The translations under genes and the position numbers were made by a program. Under the pieces are notes generated by a model. It was not told the origin of the DNA. It was given only the letters and a program-made list of their open reading frames with translations, and did not search any database. From Microbacterium algeriense (GTDB lineage: Bacteria; Actinomycetota; Actinomycetes; Actinomycetales; Microbacteriaceae): a stretch of DNA of 64,000 nucleotides. Positions 34,323-42,951 of this stretch are shown here, piece by piece (the first letter of the stretch is position 1; each line of letters begins with the position of its first letter). The stretch is from the NCBI RefSeq assembly GCF_008868005.1, contig NZ_WAAO01000003.1, positions 682,001-746,000 of the forward strand, read 5' to 3'.

Positions 34323-35099
34323 GTGCACATCACCGACTTCTCCCTCGACCACTTCTCCCTCCGGGGCAAGCGGGCGATCGTCACCGGGGGCAACACCGGT
34401 CTCGGCCAGGCGTTCACCCTCGCTCTCGCCAAAGCGGGTGCCGACATGTTCGTTCCGACGCTGTTCGACGACGGCGGCGAGACCGCAGCTCTCCTCGCCG
34501 AGGCGGGTGTCGGCTACCGGGAACTCCGCGTCGACATCACGGCGGAGGGCGCACCCGCGCGCGTGATCGACGCATGCGTCGAGGCGTTCGGGGGCGTGGA
34601 CGTTCTGGTCAACTCGGCCGGGATCAGCCGCATCGCCGACGTCACCGAGTTCGGGCGCGTGCAGTGGGACCCCATGGTCGCGGTGAACCTCACCGCCGCG
34701 TTCGAAATGTCGCACGAGGCCGCGAAGCGGATGATCCCGCAGGGCTCGGGCAAGATCATCAACATCGCCTCGCTGTTCTCGTTCCTCGGGGGACTCGGAT
34801 CTCCCGCGTACGCCGCGACCAAGCACGGCATCGCCGGGCTCACGAAGGCGTACGCCGACGAGCTCGGCGGACACGGCATCCAGGTCAACGCGATCGCCCC
34901 GGGATACTTCGCCACCCCGATTACCTCCGAGACGCGTGGGGACGCGGAGGCGAACCGGCGCATCGTCGACCACACGCCGGCGGGGAGGTGGGGGGACGTC
35001 GCCGATCTCATGGGCGCGACCGTCTTCCTCGCGAGCCCCGCCTCCGACTTCGTCAACGGGCACGTGCTGTCCGTCGACGGCGGTTACCTGGTGCGCTGA
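34323..35099 (+). CDS. Short-chain dehydrogenase/reductase, KduD-like
   Basis: The 258-residue enzyme has the cofactor motif Thr-Gly-Gly-Asn-Thr-Gly-Leu-Gly, Asn-Ser-Ala-Gly and the catalytic Tyr-Ala-Ala-Thr-Lys after a Ser in Ala-Ser-Leu-Phe-Ser-Phe. It resembles 2-keto-3-deoxygluconate dehydrogenase-type SDRs. I chose the GTG at 34323, with AAGGAT upstream. It lies 10 bases after the aldehyde dehydrogenase gene. The product probably interconverts a hydroxyl and keto group of a sugar-like or hydroxy-acid intermediate. Confidence 0.9.
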   Translation: MHITDFSLDHFSLRGKRAIVTGGNTGLGQAFTLALAKAGADMFVPTLFDDGGETAALLAEAGVGYRELRVDITAEGAPARVIDACVEAFGGVDVLVNSAGISRIADVTEFGRVQWDPMVAVNLTAAFEMSHEAAKRMIPQGSGKIINIASLFSFLGGLGSPAYAATKHGIAGLTKAYADELGGHGIQVNAIAPGYFATPITSETRGDAEANRRIVDHTPAGRWGDVADLMGATVFLASPASDFVNGHVLSVDGGYLVR

Positions 35100-35141
35100 C
35101 CGCGGCGCCCCCACACCCTCAACGAACAGGACACCTTCCCC

Positions 35142-36641
35142 ATGGTCACTTCACGATCCGCTCTCTCACGTGAGGAGATCGTCACCCGACTGCAGGAGAT
35201 CCTCGGCACCGACCAGGTCGAGACCGAGGCGCAGGCGCTGCGCGAGGCGAGCGTCGACCGCTTCAAGAAGTACACATCCGTGCACGGCATCTTCGACGGT
35301 CCGATCCCCTCCGCGATCGCCTACGCGCGGTCCACCGCCGACGTGTCGGCGATCCTCGCGTTCGCGGACGAGAACCTCGTCAACGTCGTGCCCCGCACCG
35401 GCCGCACCGCGACCGAGGGCGGACTCGAGACGATCGTCGAGGATTCGATCGTGCTCGACGGCTCGCGAATGGACGCGATCCTCGACATCGACCCCGTCGA
35501 CATGATGGTCACGGCCCAGTGCGGCGTTCCGCTGCAGCTGCTCGAAGACACCCTTCGGGCGCAGGGCCTCACGACGGGGCACTCACCGCAGTCGAAGCCG
35601 CTCGCGCAGATGGGTGGACTGGTCGCGACCCGGTCCATCGGCCAGTTCTCCACGCTGTACGGCGGGATCGAGGACATGGTGATCGGGCTCGAAGCCGTGC
35701 TGCCCGACGGCGAGGTCGTACGCATCAAGAACGTGCCGCGACGCGCCGCCGGACCCGACATCCGCCACATCATGATCGGCAACGAGGGCGCGCTTGCCGT
35801 CATCACCGAGGTCACCGTCAAGGTGTTCACCTACCAGCCGGAGAACAATCGTTTCCTCGGGTACCTCGTCGACTCGCTCCCGGCGGGCGTGGCAGGTCTC
35901 CGCGAGATCATCGTCGCCGGCTACCGCCCGTCGGTGGCACGCGCGTACTCCGAGGAGGACGCCGCGCAGCACTTCTCGCACTTCGCCGACGGCAAGGCCG
36001 TGGTCGTGGTCGTCGCCGAAGGACCGAAGGGCGTGGCCGACGCCACAGCCGCCGGCGTCGAGGAAATCTTCGCCAGCATCCCGCACGAGAAGGTCGACCC
36101 CGCACTGATCGAGAACTGGTTCGACAACCTCAATTGGGGGCAGGACAAGATCGACGCCGAGAAGCGCGAGATGCTCGAGAAGGCGCGCCTCGGCTACACG
36201 ACCGAGGTATCGATCGACTGGTCAGGCGTCGAGGAACTGTTCGAGTCCGTCATGCGCCGCGCACGCACCGAGTTCCCGCGCGCGGCGGACCTGCGGATGC
36301 TCGGCGCGCACTCCTCGCACAGCTACCAGACCGGCACCAACTTGTACTTCGTCTACGACTACGACATCGCCTGCGAGCCGCGCGAAGAGATCACCGAGTA
36401 CCACGAGCCCCTCAACGCGATCGTCGTGGAGGAGGCACTGCGCCTCGGCGGCTCCATGGTGCACCACCACGGCATCGGCAAGTACCGCACGCCGTGGACA
36501 CATGAGGAGCACGGCAGCGCCTACCGGCTGCTGCGCACCCTCAAGGACGGGCTCGACCCGCGCGGGATCATGAACCGCGGGACCATCTATCCCCTGGACG
36601 ACGTCGCCACGCCCGAGGCCGAGATGGCGACGCGGGCGTGA
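35142..36641 (+). CDS. FAD-linked oxidase, alkylglycerone-phosphate-synthase/glycolate-oxidase type
   Basis: The 499-residue protein has an N-terminal FAD-binding (PCMH-type) domain with Arg-Thr-Gly-Arg-Thr-Ala-Thr-Glu-Gly-Gly and Gly-Gly-Leu-Val-Ala-Thr-Arg-Ser-Ile-Gly-Gln-Phe-Ser. The C-terminal cap domain has Met-Val-His-His-His-Gly-Ile-Gly, a histidine triplet diagnostic of the alkyl-DHAP-synthase branch of the vanillyl-alcohol-oxidase superfamily. It may oxidise a hydroxy acid or a polyol phosphate. It is followed by the kinase gene with a four-base overlap, which suggests that the two act in sequence. Confidence 0.85.
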   Translation: MVTSRSALSREEIVTRLQEILGTDQVETEAQALREASVDRFKKYTSVHGIFDGPIPSAIAYARSTADVSAILAFADENLVNVVPRTGRTATEGGLETIVEDSIVLDGSRMDAILDIDPVDMMVTAQCGVPLQLLEDTLRAQGLTTGHSPQSKPLAQMGGLVATRSIGQFSTLYGGIEDMVIGLEAVLPDGEVVRIKNVPRRAAGPDIRHIMIGNEGALAVITEVTVKVFTYQPENNRFLGYLVDSLPAGVAGLREIIVAGYRPSVARAYSEEDAAQHFSHFADGKAVVVVVAEGPKGVADATAAGVEEIFASIPHEKVDPALIENWFDNLNWGQDKIDAEKREMLEKARLGYTTEVSIDWSGVEELFESVMRRARTEFPRAADLRMLGAHSSHSYQTGTNLYFVYDYDIACEPREEITEYHEPLNAIVVEEALRLGGSMVHHHGIGKYRTPWTHEEHGSAYRLLRTLKDGLDPRGIMNRGTIYPLDDVATPEAEMATRA

Positions 36642-38038
36642 GCGCGTCGGCGGCGGGGTACGTCGTCGCGATCGACAACGGCTCGCAGAGCACGAAGGTC
36701 CTGATCGTCGACGGCGACGGGACCGTGCACGCGAGCGCCCGTGTCGCGCTGCGGCCGTATTCGTCGCCCGCGCCGGGTCGATGGGAGCATCCGGACGACG
36801 ACCTGTGGGACTCGATCGTCGCCGCGACGCGCGCCGCGGTCGCCGACTTCGCGGGGGATCCGGCCGAGATCCGCGGCATCGGCCTGTGCACGATCCGCTT
36901 CTGCCGGGCCGTGCTGCGCGCTGACGGATCGCTCGCCCAGCCGGTCATGAGCTGGATGGACGAGCGTCTGCCGCGCGCGTACGAGCGTGAAACCGACGAG
37001 GCGGTGTACGTCACAACTTCGTCGGGGTACATCACTCACAAGCTCACCGGAGAGCGCCAGGATGCCGCGGGCAACGTACAGGGCAGCTGGCCTATCGACA
37101 CTGCACACTGGGCCTGGAGCATGGATGCCGCCGAGTATGAGCGTGTGGGTCTGGGACGGGAGATGTTGTTCGACCTGGTCGCTCCAGGCGAGGCACTCGG
37201 CACTCTCGCCTCCGAGGTAGCACTGCTGCTCGGTCTGCCCGCGGGAATCCCCGTGATCGCGACGTCGAACGACAAGGCCGTCGAAGCCCTGGGTGCAGGG
37301 CTCCAGGACGAGGGGGACGCATTGTTGTCCCTGGGCACGTACGTCGCGACCATGACGCCAGGGGATCGTCCGCTGCCACCGCATCCAGACGTGTGGACGA
37401 ACTTCTCGTCACAGCCCGGCGGATACCTCTACGAAAGCGCCGGAGTGCGACGCGGCATGTGGACGGTCAGCTGGTTCCGCGACGTCGTATCCGGGTCCAT
37501 CGAGGCAACGTCGGAAGATGACCTCAACCGCGGTGCCGACAACGTCCCGGCTGGCGCGGGCGGCCTCGTCGCTGCTCTGGACTGGCTCGCGCCCGCGGAT
37601 GAGCCGTGGCGGCGCGGGGCGCTGGTCGGCTTCGACGGCACGCAGGGACGGTTCCACATCTATCGGGCGATCCTCGAGGCGCTCGCGATCGAGACCGAGA
37701 GCGCTGACGCCCGTGCGCGCCGCGCGCTCGGGCGAGACCGTCGTTCCCTCATCGTCACCGGCGGTGGAAGCGAATCGGATCTCATGCTGCGCATCCTGGC
37801 TGCCGTATATGGGGTACCCGTGCGCACACCCCGTGTACGTGACGCAGCTGGTATGGGGGCAGCGATCTGCGCGGCCGTCGGGACGGGGCTGCACCCCACC
37901 TGGGCTGACGCCATCACTGCCATGGTGGGGACAGGACAAGAAATTCAGCCCGACCTCGAACTCGTCAGCGCGTACGGGGAAGTCCGTCAGACGTACAGAC
38001 GAGTGATTCCCCGCGTGCGGACGCTGTTCTCCCCATAA
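36638..38038 (+). CDS. FGGY-family carbohydrate kinase
   Basis: The 466-residue protein has the N-terminal phosphate-binding motif Asp-Asn-Gly-Ser-Gln-Ser-Thr-Lys, a Trp-Glu-His-Pro substrate region, a Ser-Leu-Gly-Thr-Tyr stretch and the ATP-site Gly-Gly-Gly-Ser-Glu-Ser-Asp near residue 375. It would phosphorylate a polyol or sugar such as a xylulose- or glycerol-like compound; the substrate cannot be named. The GTG start overlaps the oxidase stop. A terminator hairpin follows, ending the operon that began with the permease at 27.8 kb. Confidence 0.88.
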   Translation: MSASAAGYVVAIDNGSQSTKVLIVDGDGTVHASARVALRPYSSPAPGRWEHPDDDLWDSIVAATRAAVADFAGDPAEIRGIGLCTIRFCRAVLRADGSLAQPVMSWMDERLPRAYERETDEAVYVTTSSGYITHKLTGERQDAAGNVQGSWPIDTAHWAWSMDAAEYERVGLGREMLFDLVAPGEALGTLASEVALLLGLPAGIPVIATSNDKAVEALGAGLQDEGDALLSLGTYVATMTPGDRPLPPHPDVWTNFSSQPGGYLYESAGVRRGMWTVSWFRDVVSGSIEATSEDDLNRGADNVPAGAGGLVAALDWLAPADEPWRRGALVGFDGTQGRFHIYRAILEALAIETESADARARRALGRDRRSLIVTGGGSESDLMLRILAAVYGVPVRTPRVRDAAGMGAAICAAVGTGLHPTWADAITAMVGTGQEIQPDLELVSAYGEVRQTYRRVIPRVRTLFSP

Positions 38039-38071
38039 GCCACTCACGGCAGATGTCCCGCGATACATGCA

Positions 38072-38108
38072 GAAGGGGAGCTCGCCCGAGGTGGAAGAGC
38101 TCCCCTTC
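38072..38108. terminator. Bidirectional terminator hairpin
   Basis: Perfect 12-base arms (GAAGGGGAGCTC and GAGCTCCCCTTC) with a 13-base loop lie between the kinase gene (plus) and the small peptide gene (minus). It can serve both converging transcripts. Confidence 0.75.
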
Positions 38109-38134
38109 GCGGGGCCGAGGTTCGACGTCCAGGT

Positions 38135-38293
38135 CTACTTGGAGCCGTATCCAACTGGGTTGCCCAGGGAGGGCGTGCGCGGCGTGCATGCACAGTCGGA
38201 CAGATCCAGCTCGAGCTGGATGGTGACGGCGAGCGGGGTGCCGTCGCGGGGGTCTTCGATCGTGACGTTCTTCTCGATCAGCTGGTTGGCCAT
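38135..38293 (-). CDS. 52-residue Cys-containing peptide of unknown function
   Basis: I do not recognise this product, but the gene looks real: AAGGAG lies seven bases before the ATG at 38293. The N-terminal 30 residues are acidic and end in an alternating Ile-Gln-Leu-Glu-Leu-Asp-Leu strand. Then comes Asp-Cys-Ala-Cys-Thr-Pro and a Gly/Pro/Ser-rich tail. The leader-plus-Cys-core look recalls peptides that are modified after translation, yet no modification enzyme is nearby. A Cys-x-Cys pair in an arsenic cluster could also simply bind arsenite. It follows the ArsO-like flavoprotein gene and is probably co-transcribed with it. Confidence 0.6.
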   Translation of the reverse strand: MANQLIEKNVTIEDPRDGTPLAVTIQLELDLSDCACTPRTPSLGNPVGYGSK

Positions 38294-38354
38294 GTGAGTA
38301 CTCCTTGGGTTGATTGCGCCCCGCGGGGCGCTGGGTGGTGGTTCGAGCGGCCGG

Positions 38355-39659
38355 TCAGCCGACGGCGACGCGGGTGGGCTCGAGCTGGATGACGGGCGCT
38401 GCGCAGCAGCTGCTGCCGGCCCCGTCGAAGTCTCCGGATCCGCCGCAGACGCCGGTGTCGGGAAGGACGAGCTCATTGCGCTCGGCGCCTGCATGGTCGC
38501 CCGCGAGGTGGGCGGCGACGCTGCGAACCTGCTCGAACCCGGTGAGAGCGAGGAAGGTGGGGGCGCGCCCGTAGCTTTTCGCGCCGACGATGAAGAAGTC
38601 CGGCTCGGGCTGGGTGAGGTCGCGGGCCCCGGTGGCGCCGATCGATCCGCAGGAGTGGACGTTCGGATTGATCTCTTCCGCGATCCCGGCGACCGCCTCC
38701 AAGGACGCATCCAGGTCGATGCGCATCTCCGACAGGATGCTCACATCGGGGCGGAATCCGGTCAGCGCGAACACGCGGGACACCCCGTCGACCTCCTTGC
38801 CGTTCTCCGCGACGATGCGCAGCCCCGCCGCCTCGTCGTGGAACTCGGCGACGCGGAAGCCCGTCACCACCTCGACAACACCGGCTTCGATCACCTTGCG
38901 CGCTCGGGTGCCCAGAGCTGCACGCTCGGGCAGTTCATCGCCCGCTCCACCACCCAAGACGTTGCCCGTCGTACCGCGACGCAGCAGCCACGTCACCCGG
39001 GTGCCTGGGGTTCTGCGCGCCAGCTCGCTCAGCCGGAGGACGGCATGCACTGCGGAGTGCCCGGCACCGATCACGACCAGGTGCTGCCCCGCACACGCGG
39101 AGACATCCTCCGGGATGCGGTACGAGATCCGTGAGGCCGCGACCGCGGCCCGCTCGCCGAGCGCGGGCAGCCCGTCCGCCCCGGCAGGGTTCGGGAGCGT
39201 CCATGTGCCGCTGGCGTCGATGACGGCGCGCGCGGAGATCCGCCCTTCTGCCCCCTGCGTGTCCCGGGTATGCACGATGAACGGCTGCCCCTTACGGCCG
39301 CTGTCGACCATCAGATCCCGGCCCTTGCGGGCGACACCGGTGACGGTCGTCGAGTAGACGACGCGGTCACCGAAGACGCGGGCGAGCGGGTCCAGGTAGC
39401 CGGCGACCCATTCGGCTCCCGTGGGGTAGCCCGAGTGCGGTGCGGTCCACCCGGTCGGCTCCAGCAGACGCCGGGCGGCCGTGTCGGTGAGTTCCGGCCA
39501 GCTGGAGAACAGGCGCACATGCCCCCACTCGGACACCGCAGCAGCTGGCTCATCGCCTCGCTCAACGACCGTCACGGCGATGCCACGCTCCGTCAGGTGG
39601 GCGGCCGCAGCAAGCCCTTGGGGGCCGGCGCCGATGACTACGACGGGAAGCTCGTTCAT
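38355..39659 (-). CDS. ArsO-like FAD/NAD(P)-dependent monooxygenase
   Basis: The 434-residue flavoprotein has Gly-Ala-Gly-Pro-Gln-Gly near the N-terminus, a second nucleotide motif Gly-Ala-Gly-His-Ser-Ala after residue 195, and an NAD(P)-binding monooxygenase-like layout. The C-terminal 45 residues add a Val-Cys-Gly-Gly-Ser-Gly and a Ser-Ser-Cys-Cys-Ala-Ala-Pro motif, which resembles cysteine pairs in arsenic-binding proteins. Flavoproteins like this (ArsO) are frequent in actinobacterial ars clusters, with incompletely known roles. The ATG at 39659 has AGGAG upstream; a GTG at 39662 is an alternative. It is divergent from arsR. Confidence 0.8.
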   Translation of the reverse strand: MNELPVVVIGAGPQGLAAAAHLTERGIAVTVVERGDEPAAAVSEWGHVRLFSSWPELTDTAARRLLEPTGWTAPHSGYPTGAEWVAGYLDPLARVFGDRVVYSTTVTGVARKGRDLMVDSGRKGQPFIVHTRDTQGAEGRISARAVIDASGTWTLPNPAGADGLPALGERAAVAASRISYRIPEDVSACAGQHLVVIGAGHSAVHAVLRLSELARRTPGTRVTWLLRRGTTGNVLGGGAGDELPERAALGTRARKVIEAGVVEVVTGFRVAEFHDEAAGLRIVAENGKEVDGVSRVFALTGFRPDVSILSEMRIDLDASLEAVAGIAEEINPNVHSCGSIGATGARDLTQPEPDFFIVGAKSYGRAPTFLALTGFEQVRSVAAHLAGDHAGAERNELVLPDTGVCGGSGDFDGAGSSCCAAPVIQLEPTRVAVG

Positions 39660-39672
39660 CACATCTCCTCAA

Positions 39673-39724
39673 ATCGAAAAACTTCAATATGAATAGCCTG
39701 CTCCTCCTATCGAAGTTTGTCAAT
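39673..39724. promoter_or_regulatory. Two ArsR-type operators between the flavoprotein gene and arsR
   Basis: ATCGA-6 bases-TCAAT occurs twice, at 39673-39688 and 39709-39724, starts 36 bases apart. The second lies just before a GATACT -10 element (39731-39736) for arsR. Nearly the same sequence, with ATTGA as left arm, stands before trxB. Confidence 0.7.
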
Positions 39725-39742
39725 GCGTGCGATACTGGTGTC

Positions 39743-40087
39743 ATGAGTCTTCCTGCCACCCTCGACACCTCGACGTCCTGCTGCGCCCCTCGGGTGACAG
39801 CAGCGATCACGGTCGAGGACGCGGAGCGCGTCGCACGGGTGTTCAAAGCGCTCGGGGATCCGACACGGGTGCGCCTGTTGTCGCTGATTGCCGCCGGTGA
39901 CGGTGGGGAGGCGTGCATCTGCGACCTCACCGCGCCGGTCGGACTGTCGCAGGGCACGGTGTCGCACCACATGAAGTTGCTCGCCGACGCGGGGCTTGTC
40001 ACCCGCGAGCAGCGAGGGAAGTGGGCATACTTCGCGATCACCGACGGGGCGCTGGACGCCGCCGCGGACACCCTGCGTTCGGTGTGA
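39743..40087 (+). CDS. arsR: ArsR-family arsenic repressor
   Basis: The 114-residue protein has a winged helix with the inducer site Glu-Ala-Cys-Ile-Cys-Asp-Leu and the recognition helix Ser-Gln-Gly-Thr-Val-Ser-His-His. The N-terminus carries an extra Ser-Cys-Cys-Ala-Pro that may supply a third thiol, the same Cys-Cys-Ala-Pro string as in the tail of the divergent flavoprotein. The ATG at 39743 sits six bases after the GATACT box, so the transcript is probably leaderless. It likely represses itself, the MFS gene and the flavoprotein gene. Confidence 0.92.
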   Translation: MSLPATLDTSTSCCAPRVTAAITVEDAERVARVFKALGDPTRVRLLSLIAAGDGGEACICDLTAPVGLSQGTVSHHMKLLADAGLVTREQRGKWAYFAITDGALDAAADTLRSV

Positions 40088-41256
40088 CGGCCCGGGCCCC
40101 GGGCTCCCGGTTCGGGGGGCGGCTTGTCGCGCTGTCGCTGGGGCAGGTCATCAGCTGGGGGGTTCTGTTCTATGCGTTGATCGTCGCCTCGCCCGCGATC
40201 GCGGACGCGACAGGGTGGCCCGTGGCGCTGGTGACGTTGTCGTTCTCGGGTGGACTCGCTGCGTCGGCGATCGCGGGCGTCGTTGTCGGGCGCTGGCTCG
40301 ACGAGCGTGGGCCTCGGATGATCATGACCGTGGGAAGCATTGTCGGTGCGGGTGGGCTGGTCATCGTCGCGGCCGCGCCGAATCTTGTCGTGTTCACGGC
40401 GGGGTGGATCGTGGCGGGGACCGCGCAGGCCGCGGTGTTGTACCAGGCCGCGTTCACGGTGATCGCTCGCCGGTATGGAGACCGCCGCCGGGGTGCGATG
40501 ACGATCCTCACCCTCGCGGGAGGATTGGCGTCGACCGTCTTCGCTCCTATCGTCGCCGTGTTGCTGACGGTGATGGATTGGCGGTCGGTGTTTCTTGTCC
40601 TCGCCGTCGTCCTCGTGGTGACGACCACACCGCTGCACTGGTTCTTTCTCGAGTCGTCCTGGCCGCCCGTCGTCCATGATGCGTCGGCCGATCACCATAC
40701 GGTGGCGAGCGTGGTGCGCACGCGGCGCTTCTGGATGCTTGAGGCGTCGATGCTCACCTTGGCGGCGGCGCTGTTCAGCGTCACACTCGCGATCATTCCT
40801 CTGTTCACTGAGAAGGGGATGACGTACGAGGTCGCCGCTTGGGCGCTGGGGCTGCTCGGCGCCGGCCAGGTGATCGGCCGACTGCTGTATGTCGCCATCC
40901 CACACGCCGCCGCACCCTGGGTGGCGTTGGCGGCGACGGCGGGGCTGAGCGTCATCGGGCTTGCTCTGCTCGCGATCGTGCCTGGGCCGCCGTGGCTGCT
41001 CATCAGTATCGGCGTGGGGGTCGGAGCCGTGCGCGGTGCACAGACGCTCGTGCAGGGCTCTGCCGTCGCTGACCGGTGGGGCACGCGGAACTACGGCTCG
41101 ATCAATGGTGTCTTCGCCGCACCGATCACGGCGATCGGTGCGGTCGGTCCCGCACTCGGCCCGCTCATCGCGGTGGCGACGGGGTCGTACTCCGCCATGG
41201 CATGGGTTGCTGTCGGGTTCGCCGGGCTTTCACTCATTTTCGCCCGCTTCACCTGA
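40084..41256 (+). CDS. MFS transporter in arsenic cluster
   Basis: The 390-residue protein has 12 predicted helices and the MFS loop Gly-Arg-Trp-Leu-Asp-Glu-Arg-Gly-Pro-Arg between helices 2 and 3. Its GTG overlaps the arsR stop (GTGA), so the two are co-expressed. MFS exporters in ars operons (such as the ArsJ and ArsK types) move arsenical compounds, but I cannot place this in one of them. Its 3' end overlaps the convergent flavoprotein gene by 27 bases. Confidence 0.85.
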   Translation: MTARAPGSRFGGRLVALSLGQVISWGVLFYALIVASPAIADATGWPVALVTLSFSGGLAASAIAGVVVGRWLDERGPRMIMTVGSIVGAGGLVIVAAAPNLVVFTAGWIVAGTAQAAVLYQAAFTVIARRYGDRRRGAMTILTLAGGLASTVFAPIVAVLLTVMDWRSVFLVLAVVLVVTTTPLHWFFLESSWPPVVHDASADHHTVASVVRTRRFWMLEASMLTLAAALFSVTLAIIPLFTEKGMTYEVAAWALGLLGAGQVIGRLLYVAIPHAAAPWVALAATAGLSVIGLALLAIVPGPPWLLISIGVGVGAVRGAQTLVQGSAVADRWGTRNYGSINGVFAAPITAIGAVGPALGPLIAVATGSYSAMAWVAVGFAGLSLIFARFT

Positions 41257-42699
41257 TCTCGCCGCCCGGTCAATGCCGCCCGCCTCCGAGCTGCGAGACG
41301 CACCGGCGTGGACAGGGGTCGTTGATCCCGCTGCGCGGGTTGACGTGCTCCACGCTTGGGTAGCGATCTGCACCGCATCCCAGGGGGAGCCGAGCGGCGG
41401 GGTATAGGACAGGTCGAGGTCGCTGATCGCGTCTACGGACATGCTGTGGTGCAGTGCTGTCGCGAACGTATCGACGCGCTTGGATATCTCGGCGCTGCGC
41501 GATCCGAGCAGTTGCGCGCCGAGGAGACGCCCCGATTCGAAGTCTCCGGTCACGCGGATGTGGATGGGGGTGGCACCGGGGTAGTAGCGCTTGTGGTCGT
41601 CGGCAGTGACGGTGTGGCTGTGCGGTCGATGCCCCGCGGTTTCGGCTTCGTGATCTCGAAGGCCCGTGCGGGCAGCCACCAGGTCGAACACCTTCACGAC
41701 CTGGGTTCCCAGGCTGCCGTGGAATCGCGCATCGGCGCCGACCGCGTTCGCGCCCGCGACTCGCCCTTGTTTGTGCGCGGTCGTGCCGAGCGGAAGATAC
41801 GTGTCGCCGAGAAGGCGATGACGGGTGATCACACCGTCCCCGCCCGCCCAGATCTGCGGGATCCCTGTCTGCATCCGTTCGTCCACGATGACGGCGCCGC
41901 CGGCTCCGGTTCGTGCCCCGATTCCGGTGAGGAGCTCCACATTGGGGCGCACACCCACCACGACGAGGACCAGCTCGGCGCGACGCACGAACGGGGCACC
42001 GTCGCGGGTGCCCTGGACCGCGAGGAGCCCGCTGTCGCGGCCGATATCGTGCACCTGCATGCCCGTTTCCACCGTGACGCCGTTGCGGTCGAGCTCGTCG
42101 CGCACGAGCGCTCCGAGTTCCGTGTCGAGGGTGGAGAGCACCTGGGGTCCGCGTTGCAGCTGCGTGACCTGGAGCCCGCGGATGGTGAGCGCTTCGGCCA
42201 TCTCGAGGCCGACGTACCCCGCGCCGATGATGATTGCCGTCGACGGTTGATGCTCATCGAGGTAGTTCTCAAGAGCGAAGGTGTCACCCATCGTGTGGAG
42301 CGTATGCACCCCGTCCGCAGGCCCGAGCCGGTCGGTCCCGTGGATACCCGCCGTCGAGGCGGATGCGCCCGTCCCGACGACGAGCGCATCGTAAGGAATG
42401 GCGGACTCCGCTCCACCGTTGTTCCGCACGGTGAGTGTGCGGGCATTGACGCTGATGCCCGTCGCGAGCGTGTTGGTGCGCACCTGGAGACCGGCCGCTT
42501 CCAGATCGGCAAGCGTGCGATGTGCGAGCGACTGCCACGGTTGCACCTCCCGCGAGAAGTAGTAAGGGATGCCACAGATCGAGAAGTTCGGGTATGCATC
42601 GGCAACGACGACCGTCACATCAGCGGATTCGTCCACCTCTCGGGCACGGAGCGCCGCGGAGATTCCTGCGTCACTTCCCCCGATCACGACCAGGTGCAT
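41230..42699 (-). CDS. CoA-disulfide-reductase-like FAD/NAD(P) oxidoreductase
   Basis: The 489-residue protein begins with Gly-Gly-Ser-Asp-Ala-Gly and has the single redox cysteine in Asn-Phe-Ser-Ile-Cys-Gly-Ile-Pro-Tyr-Tyr, as in CoA-disulfide reductases and NADH oxidases. The second nucleotide site is Gly-Ala-Gly-Tyr-Val-Gly-Leu-Glu-Met-Ala. The dimerisation domain follows, and the last 40 residues are a low-complexity Ser/Ala/Glu tail. It might reduce a thiol-bound or persulfide form linked to arsenic stress, an inference from the neighbours. It is divergent from pstS. Confidence 0.88.
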   Translation of the reverse strand: MHLVVIGGSDAGISAALRAREVDESADVTVVVADAYPNFSICGIPYYFSREVQPWQSLAHRTLADLEAAGLQVRTNTLATGISVNARTLTVRNNGGAESAIPYDALVVGTGASASTAGIHGTDRLGPADGVHTLHTMGDTFALENYLDEHQPSTAIIIGAGYVGLEMAEALTIRGLQVTQLQRGPQVLSTLDTELGALVRDELDRNGVTVETGMQVHDIGRDSGLLAVQGTRDGAPFVRRAELVLVVVGVRPNVELLTGIGARTGAGGAVIVDERMQTGIPQIWAGGDGVITRHRLLGDTYLPLGTTAHKQGRVAGANAVGADARFHGSLGTQVVKVFDLVAARTGLRDHEAETAGHRPHSHTVTADDHKRYYPGATPIHIRVTGDFESGRLLGAQLLGSRSAEISKRVDTFATALHHSMSVDAISDLDLSYTPPLGSPWDAVQIATQAWSTSTRAAGSTTPVHAGASRSSEAGGIDRAARSGEAGENE

Positions 42700-42850
42700 G
42701 TGAGTCCTTTCTGTCGAGACCTCGCCGCCTGCGAAGCCTCACTGACGCGCGCGACGTCCGCGCACCTGATCATCGCGTCGATCACGGCACGATCCGACAC
42801 CCGGGCGGGAAGATCAACGAACCCTTTCGCCCCCGTTCACCCCGCGTTCA

Positions 42851-42894
42851 TATAGATAGCCTTCTATAACTACGTCGGATAGACAAGCATCTAT
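42851..42894. promoter_or_regulatory. Two inverted repeats in the pstS control region
   Basis: ATAGA-6 bases-TCTAT occurs at 42852-42867 (extended to TATAGA/TCTATA at 42851-42868) and at 42879-42894, 27 bases apart. The 5-6-5 geometry equals that of the ArsR operators at 26.2 and 39.7 kb, but with different arms. They precede pstS on one side and the flavoprotein gene on the other. Confidence 0.6.
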
Positions 42895-42951
42895 GTGAAG
42901 CGGCGATTTGACTGCTTCATCCCTCGAATACCTGAGATGAAGGAAGCACAC

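Noticed and set aside
38310..39134. Plus-strand open frame opposite the ArsO-like gene
   Set aside because: Shadow frame; the minus strand encodes recognisable nucleotide-binding motifs and has a proper ribosome site.
41356..42855. 499-codon open frame on the plus strand
   Set aside because: It lies opposite the CoA-disulfide-reductase-like gene, which has clear FAD and NAD(P) motifs. The plus-strand protein shows no family pattern.
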